64,000 nt of DNA from Burkholderia sp. TSV86 (GTDB taxonomy: Bacteria; Pseudomonadota; Gammaproteobacteria; Burkholderiales; Burkholderiaceae). The stretch's first letter is position 1, and every line of letters begins with the position of its first letter. Position numbers and translations under genes: made by a program. This document shows, in pieces, positions 21,488-30,564 of this stretch. Where the stretch lies: assembly GCF_001522865.1 (NCBI RefSeq), contig NZ_LOWB01000085.1, positions 21,364 through 85,363 on the forward strand. Reading direction: 5' to 3'. The notes below the pieces were generated by a model that did no database searches, was not told the DNA's origin, and worked only from the letters and a program-made list of their open reading frames with translations.

Positions 21488-21553
21488 CGCAATCGATATC
21501 GCTATCGGCATTGGTATAAACACTTAGCCTGCGCGTTCGGCGCGCATCGAATC

Positions 21554-22549
21554 ATGTTGGATACGAGCCCCTGGTATGTGCGCACCCGTCTGAAAACGCG
21601 GCAATTGCTGCTCGTCGTCGCGCTTGCCGAGGAAGGCAACATCCATCGCGCGGCGGCGGCGCTCAACATCACGCAGCCCGCCGCGTCGAAGCTGCTGCGC
21701 GAGCTGGAGGACACGCTAGGCGCGGTGCTGTTCGAGCGGCTGCCGCGCGGCATGCGGCCCACGCTGTATGGCGACGCGCTGATCCGCCACGCGCGCGCGG
21801 TGCTCGGCAGCCTGGATCAGGCGCAGGAAGAATTGAGCGCGCTCAAGGCGGGGCGCCTCGGCCATGTGGCGGTGGGCGCGATCACGTCGCCCGGCGTGCG
21901 CGTGCTGCCCGCGGCGGTCGCGGCGGTCAAGCACACACACGCGAACCTGCGCGTCGCCGTGGAGATCGACGCGAGCAACGCGCTGCTGGAGCGGCTCGGA
22001 CAGGACAAGCTCGATATCGTGATCGCCCGGCTGTCCGCCGAGCACGACAAGGTGCAGTTGCGCTACGAACCGCTCGCGAGCGAGCCGGTGTGCGCGGCGG
22101 TGCGGCCCGGCCATCCGCTCGCGGGCGGCGCGCCGATCCCGCTTGCCGATGCGCAGCGCGCGACATGGCTCGTGCCGCCCGTGGGCAGCGTGCTGCGGCA
22201 CCGGTTCGAGCTGATGTTCCAGCGCGCGAGTCTCGCGCCGCCATCGAACCTGGTGGAGACGGCGGCGCTCCTTTTCATCACGCGCGTGCTCGAGCAAAGC
22301 GACATGATCGCGGTGCTCACCGACGATGTCGCGCGCTACTACGCCGCGCACGGAATGATCGAGATCCTGCCGCTCGCGATGGACTGCCAGATGGACGACT
22401 TCGGCCTGATCACCCGCGCCGACCGGCTGCCGTCGCCCGCCGTGAGCCTGATGATCGATGCGCTGCGCGACGCGAGCCGCGCTAGTTACGGCCAGCCCCA
22501 CGGCGGGGGGGCCTGGCCACAGCGCGCACGTTCCGGGCGGTTCGCGTAG
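21554..22549 (+). CDS. LysR-family regulator, GbpR-like
   Basis: Probable sugar-responsive regulator of the divergent arabinose operon. 331 residues: N-terminal winged helix-turn-helix (EEGNIHRAAAALNITQPAASKLLRELED, landmarks AAAALNI and QPAASKLL near residues 35-50), then a LysR substrate-binding domain from about 95. The sequence resembles the GbpR group, which controls galactose/arabinose-binding protein genes in rhizobia and Azospirillum. Start MLDTSPWYV. A run of seven G at 22505-22511 lies in the last 15 codons. Effector and sign of regulation are not visible. Confidence 0.88.
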   Translation: MLDTSPWYVRTRLKTRQLLLVVALAEEGNIHRAAAALNITQPAASKLLRELEDTLGAVLFERLPRGMRPTLYGDALIRHARAVLGSLDQAQEELSALKAGRLGHVAVGAITSPGVRVLPAAVAAVKHTHANLRVAVEIDASNALLERLGQDKLDIVIARLSAEHDKVQLRYEPLASEPVCAAVRPGHPLAGGAPIPLADAQRATWLVPPVGSVLRHRFELMFQRASLAPPSNLVETAALLFITRVLEQSDMIAVLTDDVARYYAAHGMIEILPLAMDCQMDDFGLITRADRLPSPAVSLMIDALRDASRASYGQPHGGGAWPQRARSGRFA

Positions 22550-22931
22550 GGCGCGTAGGCGCGGACACGGGTGAGTACGCGGGCCGGGCGATCGTTAGCT
22601 GAATTGCGAATGCGTGAGCCGTTCCCATCATCACCGGTGCCGCCTATCCAACCGCCGCGCCGATCGCCATTAATACCGCCGTTAGCCAGTTGCGGCCACC
22701 GCCGATATCGCCCATTCGACAACCGCTCCCGCCATCACCGGCGCCGCGCATCCAACCGCCGCGCCGATCGCCGCTGACGCCGCCCTGTCAGCCGTTGCGG
22801 CCAAAGCCGGCGTCACCGCCCGCATCGCCGATTCAACCGCCGCCCCGTCACGCCCGGCGCCGCCAATCCGACAACCGCGCCACGCCCCGACGGCACCGCT
22901 GCGCCGAACCGCCGCGCCCATGCCCCGCGCG
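22550..22931. repeat. Spacer with imperfect direct repeats of about 104 bp
   Basis: Between the convergent LysR and xylH genes. A block beginning TCACCGGTGCCGCCTATCC (22631) recurs at 22735 in diverged form, sharing ATCCAACCGCCGCGCCGATC exactly, and fragments of the same motif recur again near 22812 and 22868. No gene and no T-run terminator recognised. Confidence 0.6.
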
Positions 22932-24131
22932 TCACCGCCGGTTCGACCCCGACACCACGTCGATCCACACCGCGAGCACGAGCACGCCGCCTTTCACGAT
23001 CATTTGCCAGTACGCATCGACATCGAGCATCGACATTCCGTTGTCGAGGCTGGCCATCACGAGCGCGCCAATCAGCGCGCCGTGGACGGTGCCCGAGCCG
23101 CCGCGCATCGACGTGCCGCCGATGAAGCACGCGGCGATCGCGTCGAGCTCGCCCATCGTGCCCGCCGAAGGCGAGCCGGCCGCGAGCCGCGCGGTATTGA
23201 CGAGACCGGCGAATCCGCACATCAGCCCCATCAGCGCGAAGATCGCGAGCTTCACGCGATCCGTGTTGACGCCCGACAGCCGCGTCGCCTCCAGATTCGA
23301 GCCGACCGCATAGATACGCCGGCCGAATACGGTCTGCGTCGCGATCCACGAGAATGCGCCGAGCAGCGCGAGCAGCAGCAGCACGGGCACGGGAATGCCG
23401 CCGTAGCGGTCCAGCATCGCGACGAACGCGAACAGCACCACCCCCGCGCCGGCCACCTTCGCGGCATCCTGCCAGAGCGGCGCGAGCGCGAGATGATAGC
23501 GCCGCTGGTTGCCGCGCTGCCGGACCACGAGCGATACGGCAAGCGCGAACAGCAGCACGGCGAGCGCGTCGCCCGCGGCACGCGGCAGATAACCCTGCCC
23601 GATGAACACGAACGGCTCCGACACCGGCGCGATCGTCGAGCCGCCCGTCACGCCGAGCAGGCAGCCGCGAAACGCGAGCATGCCGCCCAGCCCGACGATG
23701 AACGACGGCACGCGCCGATACGTCGACCACCAGCCGTTGAAAAGGCCGATCAGCACGCCGAGCGCGAGCACCGCCGGCACGGTCGCGGCGACCGGCCAGT
23801 GCCGGTTCGCATCGAGGATCGCCGCGACGCCGCCCAGCAGGCCGAGCAGCGAGCCGACCGACAGATCGATCTCGCCGGCGATGATGACGAACACCATCCC
23901 GCACGCGAGCATCCCGGTGATCGACATCTGCCGCAACAGGTTCGACACGTTGCGCGGCGTGATGAACGCACCCTGCGTCAGCACCGAGAAGAACAGCCAG
24001 ATCGCCGCGACGGCGAACAGCAGCGCGACGATCTTGTAGCGCGCGAACCATTGCCTGAAGCGCTGCGCGCCGGCCAGGCGGCCATCCGCGCGAGAGTGGC
24101 CGGCCGGCCGGGAAGTGATGTCGGGTGTCAT
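22932..24131 (-). CDS. xylH: D-xylose ABC importer permease XylH
   Basis: Inner-membrane permease of the XylFGH high-affinity xylose importer. 399 residues, matching XylH (about 390), larger than AraH because of an extra central loop (residues about 215-250). About ten hydrophobic segments with CUT2 signatures [20 protein letters not shown] near 90 and [17 protein letters not shown] near 345. Start [11 protein letters not shown] overlaps the xylG stop by four bases (24128-24131, ATGA), so translation is coupled. Last gene of the xyl operon. Confidence 0.93.
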   Translation of the reverse strand: MTPDITSRPAGHSRADGRLAGAQRFRQWFARYKIVALLFAVAAIWLFFSVLTQGAFITPRNVSNLLRQMSITGMLACGMVFVIIAGEIDLSVGSLLGLLGGVAAILDANRHWPVAATVPAVLALGVLIGLFNGWWSTYRRVPSFIVGLGGMLAFRGCLLGVTGGSTIAPVSEPFVFIGQGYLPRAAGDALAVLLFALAVSLVVRQRGNQRRYHLALAPLWQDAAKVAGAGVVLFAFVAMLDRYGGIPVPVLLLLALLGAFSWIATQTVFGRRIYAVGSNLEATRLSGVNTDRVKLAIFALMGLMCGFAGLVNTARLAAGSPSAGTMGELDAIAACFIGGTSMRGGSGTVHGALIGALVMASLDNGMSMLDVDAYWQMIVKGGVLVLAVWIDVVSGSNRR

Positions 24132-25687
24132 GCTGCGCTCGCTGCGGTGGAGTTCGGGGCGGGCCGCGCGCGCTGCAGCGCGGCGCCGAGGAGATGTTCC
24201 TGCGTGAGGCCATCGTTGACGAAATCGCCGCGCAGCTCGCCTTCGCCCATCACGAGCACGCGATCGGCCAGCCCGAGCACTTCGGGCAGCTCCGACGACA
24301 CGACGACGATCGCGACGCCGCGCTGCGCCAGCGCGAACACGAGCTTGTAGATCTCGTACTTCGCGCCGACGTCGACGCCACGCGTCGGCTCGTCGAGAAT
24401 CAGCACCTGCGGATCGGTCAACAGCATCTTCGTGAGCACCGCCTTTTGCTGATTGCCGCCCGACAGGCTCGCGATCGGCAGCAACGGATGCGCGGCGCGC
24501 ACCGACAGCCGCTGCATCTCGGTGCGGATCACGTCGAGTTCGGCGGCCGCGTCGATGCGCCCGCGCTTGGCGAAGCGCTGCAGCACCGACAGCGTGATGT
24601 TGTGGCCGACGCCAAGCTGCGGCACGATCCCGTGCCGCTTGCGGTCCTCAGGCACCATCGCGATGCCCGCGCGGATCGCATCCTCGGGCGAGCGGATCGC
24701 CAACGCGCGGCCGTTCATCCGCACGCTCGCCGTGCTCGCGCCCGGATACGCGCCGAACACCGCCTGCATCAGCTCGGTGCGCCCCGCGCCGACCAGCCCC
24801 GCGACGCCGAGAATCTCGCCGCGCCGCACCTGGAACGACACGTCGTCGACGCGCTTGCGGCGCGGGTTCGTCACGTCCAAGCAGGTTACGTTGCGCACGT
24901 CGAGCACGACGTCGCCGATCTCGTGCGGCTCGCGCGCAAACAGATTGCGGATCTCGCGGCCAACCATCATCGCGATGATCTGCTGCGTCGTCAGTGCGCG
25001 CATCGGCTCGGTCGCGACGTGGCGGCCGTCGCGGATCACGGTGACGGTGTCGCACACCGCCCGCACCTCGTCGAGCTTGTGCGAGATATACACGCACGCG
25101 ACGCCGCGCCGCTTCAGGCCGCGCACGATATCGAGCAGGATGCGCGTTTCCGCGCCGGTGAGCGACGACGACGGCTCGTCGAGAATCAGAAGCATCGCGC
25201 GCTTGTTCAGCGCCTTCGCGATCTCGATCAACTGTTGATGGCCGCCGCCGTAGTGCAACACCGGCTGCGCGACGTTGATCCCGTCGATGCGCAACTCGCG
25301 CAGCAATTCGTCCGCGCGCGCATACATCGCCGCGTAATGCATCCGGCCGCCCGGCAGCGTGATCTCGTTGCCGAGAAAGATGTTCTCCGCAACCGACAGC
25401 TCGGGCACCAGCATCAGCTCCTGGTGAATGATCACGATGCCCGCACGCTCGGTGTCGCGCACGCCGGAGGCGACGAGCGGCGCGCCTTCCCAGCGGATTT
25501 CGCCGCTCCAGGTGCCGTGCGGATACACCCCCGAGAGCACCTTCATCAGCGTCGACTTGCCGGCGCCGTTCTCGCCGCACAGCCCGACGCACTCGCCCGG
25601 ATACACGCTCAGATCGATGCCGTCGAGCGCTTTCACGCCGGAGAAGTCCTTGACGATGCCGCGCATCGTCAGCAATGGTTCGGTCAT
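24128..25687 (-). CDS. xylG: D-xylose ABC importer ATPase XylG (two ABC domains)
   Basis: ATPase subunit for XylH. 519 residues, near the 513 of E. coli XylG. First domain: Walker [11 protein letters not shown] near residue 37, [12 protein letters not shown] near 170 and ISHKLDEV near 200. Second domain: LVGAGRTE near 295, SLSGGNQQK near 415 and [18 protein letters not shown] near 440. The XylG-type string [17 protein letters not shown] near 50 separates it from AraG/YtfR. Start [10 protein letters not shown], 312 bases after xylF. Confidence 0.95.
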   Translation of the reverse strand: MTEPLLTMRGIVKDFSGVKALDGIDLSVYPGECVGLCGENGAGKSTLMKVLSGVYPHGTWSGEIRWEGAPLVASGVRDTERAGIVIIHQELMLVPELSVAENIFLGNEITLPGGRMHYAAMYARADELLRELRIDGINVAQPVLHYGGGHQQLIEIAKALNKRAMLLILDEPSSSLTGAETRILLDIVRGLKRRGVACVYISHKLDEVRAVCDTVTVIRDGRHVATEPMRALTTQQIIAMMVGREIRNLFAREPHEIGDVVLDVRNVTCLDVTNPRRKRVDDVSFQVRRGEILGVAGLVGAGRTELMQAVFGAYPGASTASVRMNGRALAIRSPEDAIRAGIAMVPEDRKRHGIVPQLGVGHNITLSVLQRFAKRGRIDAAAELDVIRTEMQRLSVRAAHPLLPIASLSGGNQQKAVLTKMLLTDPQVLILDEPTRGVDVGAKYEIYKLVFALAQRGVAIVVVSSELPEVLGLADRVLVMGEGELRGDFVNDGLTQEHLLGAALQRARPAPNSTAASAA

Positions 25688-25999
25688 AGGCTCGTGTCTC
25701 GCTGCACGCGCGCGGCGCGCCGCATCATGCCGGCGGCCGGCCGCGCGCTGCCGGTTGTCGCGTTGCTGCTCCAGTGCTTGGCTGCCCGAGCGGCGGTCAG
25801 CGTCGAATTGCGCCGGATGCGCGCCGGCCGTCGGCCATACGCGGCGCGTTGCCGGTAGCGGCTCATGGCGGCCCGTGGGCCACTACCTGCGGCAGCCCGC
25901 GCCGGCGTCGACCGGTTCTTGCGATGGTCCGCGCCGGCGTCGACCGGCTCATCGGCATTGGCCGGCCCGCCGCTTGCGCCGGCCCGCGCCCGCCATCCG
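25688..25999 (-). repeat. Spacer with direct repeats and hairpin between xylF and xylG
   Basis: The 17-base string CGCGCCGGCGTCGACCGG occurs at about 25898 and again 32 bases later. Just after the xylF stop, GGCCGGC (25960-25966) and GCCGGCC (25978-25984) can form a stem. No gene is seen. Position after the binding-protein gene parallels the ytf and ara spacers. Confidence 0.5.
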
Positions 26000-27028
26000 T
26001 CACTGACTCGCCAATTGCGCCTGCGTGTAGAAGCCATCCTTGACGACCAGATCGACATTGCGCTTGGTCAGCAGCGTCGGCTGCAACAGCACCGTGTCCA
26101 CCTTCTTTTTCCCGTTGTCGTATTGCGCGTTGTACGCAGGCTTCGCGCCCTTCGCGAGATCCACCGCGAGCTTCGCGGCCTCGCCGGCGATCAACTTCAG
26201 CGGCTTGTAGACCGTCATCGTCTGCGTGCCCGTGATCACGCGCTTGACCGCGGCGAGATCCGCATCCTGCCCCGACACCGGCACCTTGCCCGCGAGATGC
26301 TGCGCGGCAAGCGCCTGGATCGCGCCGCCCGCGGTGCCGTCGTTGGACGCGACGATCGCGTCGATCCGGTTGTTGTTCGCGGTCAACGCATCCTCGACGA
26401 TGCGCAGCGCCGTCGAAGCACTCCACTCCGGCACCCACTGCTGGCCGACGACCTTGATGTCGCCGCGCTCGATCGCCGGCTTGAGCACCTTCATCTGACC
26501 TTCGCGCAGCATCTTCGCGTTGTTGTCGGTCGGCGCGCCGCCGAGCAGGAAGTAGTTGCCCTTCGGCTTCACGTCGTAGACGCCCCGCGCCTGAAGTTCG
26601 CCGACCTTCTCATTGTCGAACGAGATATACGCGTCGACGTCGGCATCGAGGATCAGCCGGTCGTATGACACGATCTTGATGCCCGCCTTCTTCGCATCGG
26701 CGACTACATTGCCGAGCGTCTTCGAGTTGAACGGGACGATCACGATCACATCGACGCCGCGCGCGATCAGATTCTCGATCTGCGCGATCTGGCGCTCCTC
26801 GCTTGCGTCCGCCGACTGCACGGACACCTTCGCGCCGAGCTTCGTCGCGGCGGCAACGAAATAGTCCCGGTCGCGCGACCAGCGCTCGACGCGCAGATCA
26901 TCGATGCAAAAGCCGATCTCCGGCTTGTCCTTGCTCGCGTGCGCGAGCGGCGCGGCAAGCGGCAGGCTGCCGAGCGCCGCGCTCCAGAGCAGCGCTTTCA
27001 ATGCGGTACGACGCGTGACGGATTTCAT
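26000..27028 (-). CDS. xylF: Periplasmic D-xylose-binding protein XylF
   Basis: Xylose receptor of XylFGH. 342 residues. The leader MKSVTRRTALKALLWS carries adjacent arginines in a Tat-like pattern (TRRTALK) before the hydrophobic stretch and AHA cleavage site, unusual for this family. The mature protein shows XylF strings IGFCIDDLRVERWSRDRDYF, GVDVIVIVPFNS, VYDVKPKGNYFLLGGAPTDNNA and IVASNDGTAGGAIQAL. Start preceded by GAGAGGAGTGGAGAC. It lies 126 bases after xylA and before xylG. Confidence 0.95.
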   Translation of the reverse strand: MKSVTRRTALKALLWSAALGSLPLAAPLAHASKDKPEIGFCIDDLRVERWSRDRDYFVAAATKLGAKVSVQSADASEERQIAQIENLIARGVDVIVIVPFNSKTLGNVVADAKKAGIKIVSYDRLILDADVDAYISFDNEKVGELQARGVYDVKPKGNYFLLGGAPTDNNAKMLREGQMKVLKPAIERGDIKVVGQQWVPEWSASTALRIVEDALTANNNRIDAIVASNDGTAGGAIQALAAQHLAGKVPVSGQDADLAAVKRVITGTQTMTVYKPLKLIAGEAAKLAVDLAKGAKPAYNAQYDNGKKKVDTVLLQPTLLTKRNVDLVVKDGFYTQAQLASQ

Positions 27029-27154
27029 GTCTCCACTCCTCTCTTTATTGGCTCTCTATTGGCGGTCCATCCACTGCCGATCAGCTGCCATCGACGCCCG
27101 GCGGGCCTCATCGCGCACCGCCCGCCGCCGCGCCGCGTGCAAACCCGCGCCGCG

Positions 27155-28477
27155 TCAGCGCAGCGCGTAAATTGCCTGGTTCACGATGTTCTCGAACCGC
27201 TCCTGCGCGCCGCTCGCATGCTGTGGATTCACGCCGCGCGCGAGCGCGTCGGCCGCGAGCGACGACAGAGAGTAGCCGCCCGCGAGGATCTTGCGTCCGA
27301 ACTCGGTATCCCATCCGGCGTAGCGCGCGCGGCGCAATGCGCCGAGCCGGTCGTTCTCGACGAGCACCGCCGCGCGCTCGAGCGCGAGCGCGAGCACGTC
27401 GATCGCGCCGATATGTCCGTAGAACAAATCTTCGAGATCGACGCTCTGGCGCCGCACCTTCGCATCGAAGTTCATCCCGCCCGTCGTGAAGCCGCCGTGG
27501 CGCAGGATTTCGTAGAACGCGAGCGTCAGTTCCTCGACGCTGTTCGGAAACTGATCGGTATCCCAGCCGTTTTGCGGATCGCCACGATTCGCGTCGATGC
27601 TGCCGAACACGCCGAGCGCAAACGCGTTCGCGATCTCGTGATGAAACGAATGGCCGGCGAGCGTCGCGTGATTGGCTTCGATGTTCACGCGGATCTCGTC
27701 CTGCAACCCATACTGCGTGAGAAAGCCGTGCACGGTCGCCACGTCGTAGTCGTACTGATGCTTGGTCGGCTCCTGCGGCTTCGGCTCGATCAGCAGCGCA
27801 CCGGTGAAGCCGGTGCGATGCTTGTGCTCGACCACCATCGACAGAAAACGCGCAAACTGCTCGCGCTCGCGCACGAGATCGGTGTTCAGCAGGGTTTCGT
27901 AGCCTTCGCGGCCGCCCCACAGCACGTAGTTTTCGCCGCCGAGCCGGCGCGTCGCGTCGAGCGCGTGGCACACCTGCGTGGCCGCCCACGCGAACACGTC
28001 GGGATTCGGGTTCGTCGCCGCGCCCGCCGCGTAGCGCGGATGCGAGAACAGATTCGCGGTGCCCCACAGCAGGCGCACGCCGCTTTGCTGCTGGCGCTCG
28101 CCGAGATAATCGGTCATCCGCGCGAAGTTCTCGACATACTCGTGCAGGCTCGCGCCTTCTGGCGCGACGTCGGTATCGTGAAACGTATAGAACGGCGCGC
28201 CCAGCTTCGTGAAGAATTCGAACGCCGCGTCGGCCTTCTGCCGCGCGCGCTCGAGCGGCTCGCCCGCCTGCTGCCACGGCCGCTGGAATGCGCCGTGACC
28301 GAACATGTCATGTCCTGGCCAGACGAATGTATGCCAATAGCACACCGCAATGCGCAAATGCGCTTCGAGCGTCTTGCCAAGCACCTGCTTCGTGCGATCG
28401 TAGTGACGATACGCGAACGGATTATCCGACTGCGGGCCTTCGTAACGGATCGCGGGAATATGTTCGAAATACGGCAT
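27155..28477 (-). CDS. xylA: Xylose isomerase
   Basis: Interconverts D-xylose and D-xylulose in the cytosol using divalent metal. 440 residues, the length of E. coli XylA. Catalytic His100 and Asp103 ([13 protein letters not shown]), [13 protein letters not shown] near 185, metal-binding [16 protein letters not shown] near 230 and the [12 protein letters not shown] segment near 265. Start [11 protein letters not shown] at 28477 with GGAGACGCC upstream; longer frames upstream lie in the regulatory spacer. First gene of xylAFGH, divergent from xylR. The kinase xylB needed for the next step is not in the window. Confidence 0.96.
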   Translation of the reverse strand: MPYFEHIPAIRYEGPQSDNPFAYRHYDRTKQVLGKTLEAHLRIAVCYWHTFVWPGHDMFGHGAFQRPWQQAGEPLERARQKADAAFEFFTKLGAPFYTFHDTDVAPEGASLHEYVENFARMTDYLGERQQQSGVRLLWGTANLFSHPRYAAGAATNPNPDVFAWAATQVCHALDATRRLGGENYVLWGGREGYETLLNTDLVREREQFARFLSMVVEHKHRTGFTGALLIEPKPQEPTKHQYDYDVATVHGFLTQYGLQDEIRVNIEANHATLAGHSFHHEIANAFALGVFGSIDANRGDPQNGWDTDQFPNSVEELTLAFYEILRHGGFTTGGMNFDAKVRRQSVDLEDLFYGHIGAIDVLALALERAAVLVENDRLGALRRARYAGWDTEFGRKILAGGYSLSSLAADALARGVNPQHASGAQERFENIVNQAIYALR

Positions 28478-28799
28478 GGCGTCTCCATCCAGTGTCTTGT
28501 TGCGGCGCAGCGGCGCGGCGCTGACGCCGTGCCCGCCGCGCGCCCGGCGGCCCGCGCTTGCCGCGCGGTGCGGCGGCGCATGCCGGTGGCATGACCGGTC
28601 AGGCGCCATACTGCTCGCGTCGCGCAGGCGCCGGCAATTGCGAAATTGCGCAGCGCCCATAACGTTTCTTGCCAGTCGCACACACGGCGCACGCGATCGA
28701 GCGAATCACGTCCTAAAATACGCTCGACCCAACCACCGCGCGGCACGGCGCGCCAACCAGGAGACACCGGCACCGGCGCCGCCCGCGGCCGTCACCGAC
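28478..28799. promoter_or_regulatory. xylA-xylR divergent control region
   Basis: 322 gene-free bases. AATTGCG occurs twice, 8 bases apart (28636-28642, 28644-28650), in a string that is also a dyad (GCAATT/AATTGC, 28634-28649), a plausible XylR half-site pair. A TAAAAT at 28714-28719 is a candidate -10 for xylR. These are pattern readings only. Confidence 0.45.
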
Positions 28800-30008
28800 A
28801 TGAACCGCGCCCCCTTCGCCCAGACGCCGCACCGCATCGCGCTGCTGTTCAACGCGAACAAGGTCTACGATCGCGAGATCATCAGCGGCATCGGCCACTA
28901 CCTGCGCTCGACGCGCGTCGCGTGGGATCTGTTCCTCGAAGACGATTTCCGCTGCCGGCTCGCCGGTATCGAGCGCTTCGGCGGTGACGGCATCATCGCC
29001 GATTTCGACGATCCGGCCGTCGCCGATGCGCTCGCCGGCTCGCCGCTGCCGGTCGTCGCGGTCGGCTCGTCATACGAAAACCCGGCGCACTATCCGCCGG
29101 AGTTGCCGTACATCGCCACCGACAACCCGAAGCTCGTGTCGCTCGCCTATACGCACCTGATCGGTGCGGGGCTCGAGCGCTTCGCGATGTACAGCCTGCC
29201 CGCCGCGCAGCAGAACCGCTGGGCGCAGCAGCGCGAACTGGCATTCGAGCAGCTCGCGCGCGCCGACGGGCTCGATGCGCCCGTCTATCGCGGGCTGCCG
29301 ACGAGCGCGTCGGCATGGAATCACGCGATCGAACAGTTGATCGACTGGCTGCACGGGCTGCCCAAGCCCGTCGGCGTGATCGCGGTAACCGATGCGCGCG
29401 CGCGGCATCTGCTGCAGGCGTGCCTGATCGCGGGGATTCCCGTGCCCGAGCAGGTCGCGATCATCGGCATCGATAACGATCCGCTGACGCGCACGCTCAC
29501 GCGCATTCCGCTGTCGTCGGTCATCCAGGGCACCGAGGAGATGGGCTACACAGCCGCGCACCTGCTGCACCAGATGCTGCGCGGCGCGCGCTTTCCCGGC
29601 CGGCGCATTCTCGTGCCGCCGGTCGGAATCAACGTGCTCGAATCCACGCACCATCAGCCGCTCGCGAGCCCGCATGTGATGCGCGCGCGGCATTTCATCC
29701 GGCAGTACGCATGTCAGGGCATCAAGACCGAGCAAGTCGCCGATTACGTCGGCGTGTCGCGCTCGCTGCTCGAAGAGCACTTCCGCCGCGAGCTGCAATG
29801 CACGGTCCATCAGGAAATCCTGCGCCACAAGCTCGACGCGGCGAAAACGCTGCTGGCCAGCCGCGACGCATCGAGCGCCGAAGTGGCGATCCGCTGCGGC
29901 TTCACGTCGCTGCAATATATGTACGCGGTATTTCGGCGCGAACTCGGTTGCACGCCGCGCGAATACCAAGCGCGAGTCGCGCCGGTGAACGCGCCGGTGA
30001 ACGGATGA
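28800..30008 (+). CDS. xylR: Xylose operon activator XylR (AraC family)
   Basis: Xylose-responsive activator. 402 residues: an N-terminal LacI-like periplasmic-binding fold (IALLFNANKVYDREIISGIGHYL near residue 13; GVIAVTDARARHLLQACLIAGIPVPEQVAIIGIDND in the middle, quoted as landmarks VIAVTDARA and AIIGIDNDP) and two C-terminal AraC helix-turn-helices (VADYVGVSRSLLEEHFRREL near 320; VAIRCGFTSLQYMYAVFRREL near 365). Length and order match E. coli XylR. Start MNRAPFAQTP after a CACCGAC leader, with no strong ribosome site. Divergent from xylA. Confidence 0.93.
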   Translation: MNRAPFAQTPHRIALLFNANKVYDREIISGIGHYLRSTRVAWDLFLEDDFRCRLAGIERFGGDGIIADFDDPAVADALAGSPLPVVAVGSSYENPAHYPPELPYIATDNPKLVSLAYTHLIGAGLERFAMYSLPAAQQNRWAQQRELAFEQLARADGLDAPVYRGLPTSASAWNHAIEQLIDWLHGLPKPVGVIAVTDARARHLLQACLIAGIPVPEQVAIIGIDNDPLTRTLTRIPLSSVIQGTEEMGYTAAHLLHQMLRGARFPGRRILVPPVGINVLESTHHQPLASPHVMRARHFIRQYACQGIKTEQVADYVGVSRSLLEEHFRRELQCTVHQEILRHKLDAAKTLLASRDASSAEVAIRCGFTSLQYMYAVFRRELGCTPREYQARVAPVNAPVNG

Positions 30009-30564
30009 CTGGTGCGCATTCGGATGCCTTGCGGTGCAGCAGCCAGGCGAGCCGTTGATGAACCGGGGCGGGGGCGGGCGCCCGCCGGCACGGACTGCCG
30101 GCAATCGGCGATGCCGATTGCCGGCTGGCACAGGTCCGCGAACCGGCGCCGCCGACGGCCTGCGCCGGTCACGCGCGAACCGTCACGCATGAACCGCTTG
30201 TGGACGGCTGTTGTGGATCGTCGTTATGGACCACCGTTGCGAGAACCGCCGTTACGGACCGCCGTTACGGACCGCTGTTATGGGCTGCTGTTATGGGCTG
30301 CTGTTGTGAACCGCCGTTATGGACCGCTGTTATGAGAACCGCCGTTACGGACCGCTGTTATGGACTGCCGTTGTGAACGCCGTTGCGGATCGCCGTTGTG
30401 AACCTCTGTTGTAAACCACCATTACCAACGATTTGCACGAACCGCCCATACCACGGCCACCGCCCAAACCCGACGTCAATCGCCCATCCACCGACGCCGC
30501 GAATAACCGAAGCCAATCATTTTCGCCAACACCCGCCCCTCATTCTCGCCCGACGATATCGCCG
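30009..30564. other. Spacer between xylR and galM
   Basis: 556 bases without a supported gene. The first 190 bases are GC-rich; 30199-30427 is filled with a degenerate 13-bp repeat (separate entry); 30430-30564 is C-rich and open in the galM frame but lacks protein-like composition. Confidence 0.5.
30199..30427. repeat. Degenerate 13-bp tandem repeat, about 17 units
   Basis: Successive units of the type ACGGACCGCCGTT / ATGGACCGCTGTT / GTGAACCGCCGTT run almost without break; a few units are 12 or 15 long. No two neighbouring stretches are identical over many units, so it is an old or constrained array rather than a fresh expansion. Every unit ends in (C/T)GTT. Confidence 0.75.

Noticed and set aside
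30180..30427. 13-bp array considered as CRISPR
   Set aside because: No fixed-length spacers, units are contiguous and no cas genes are present.
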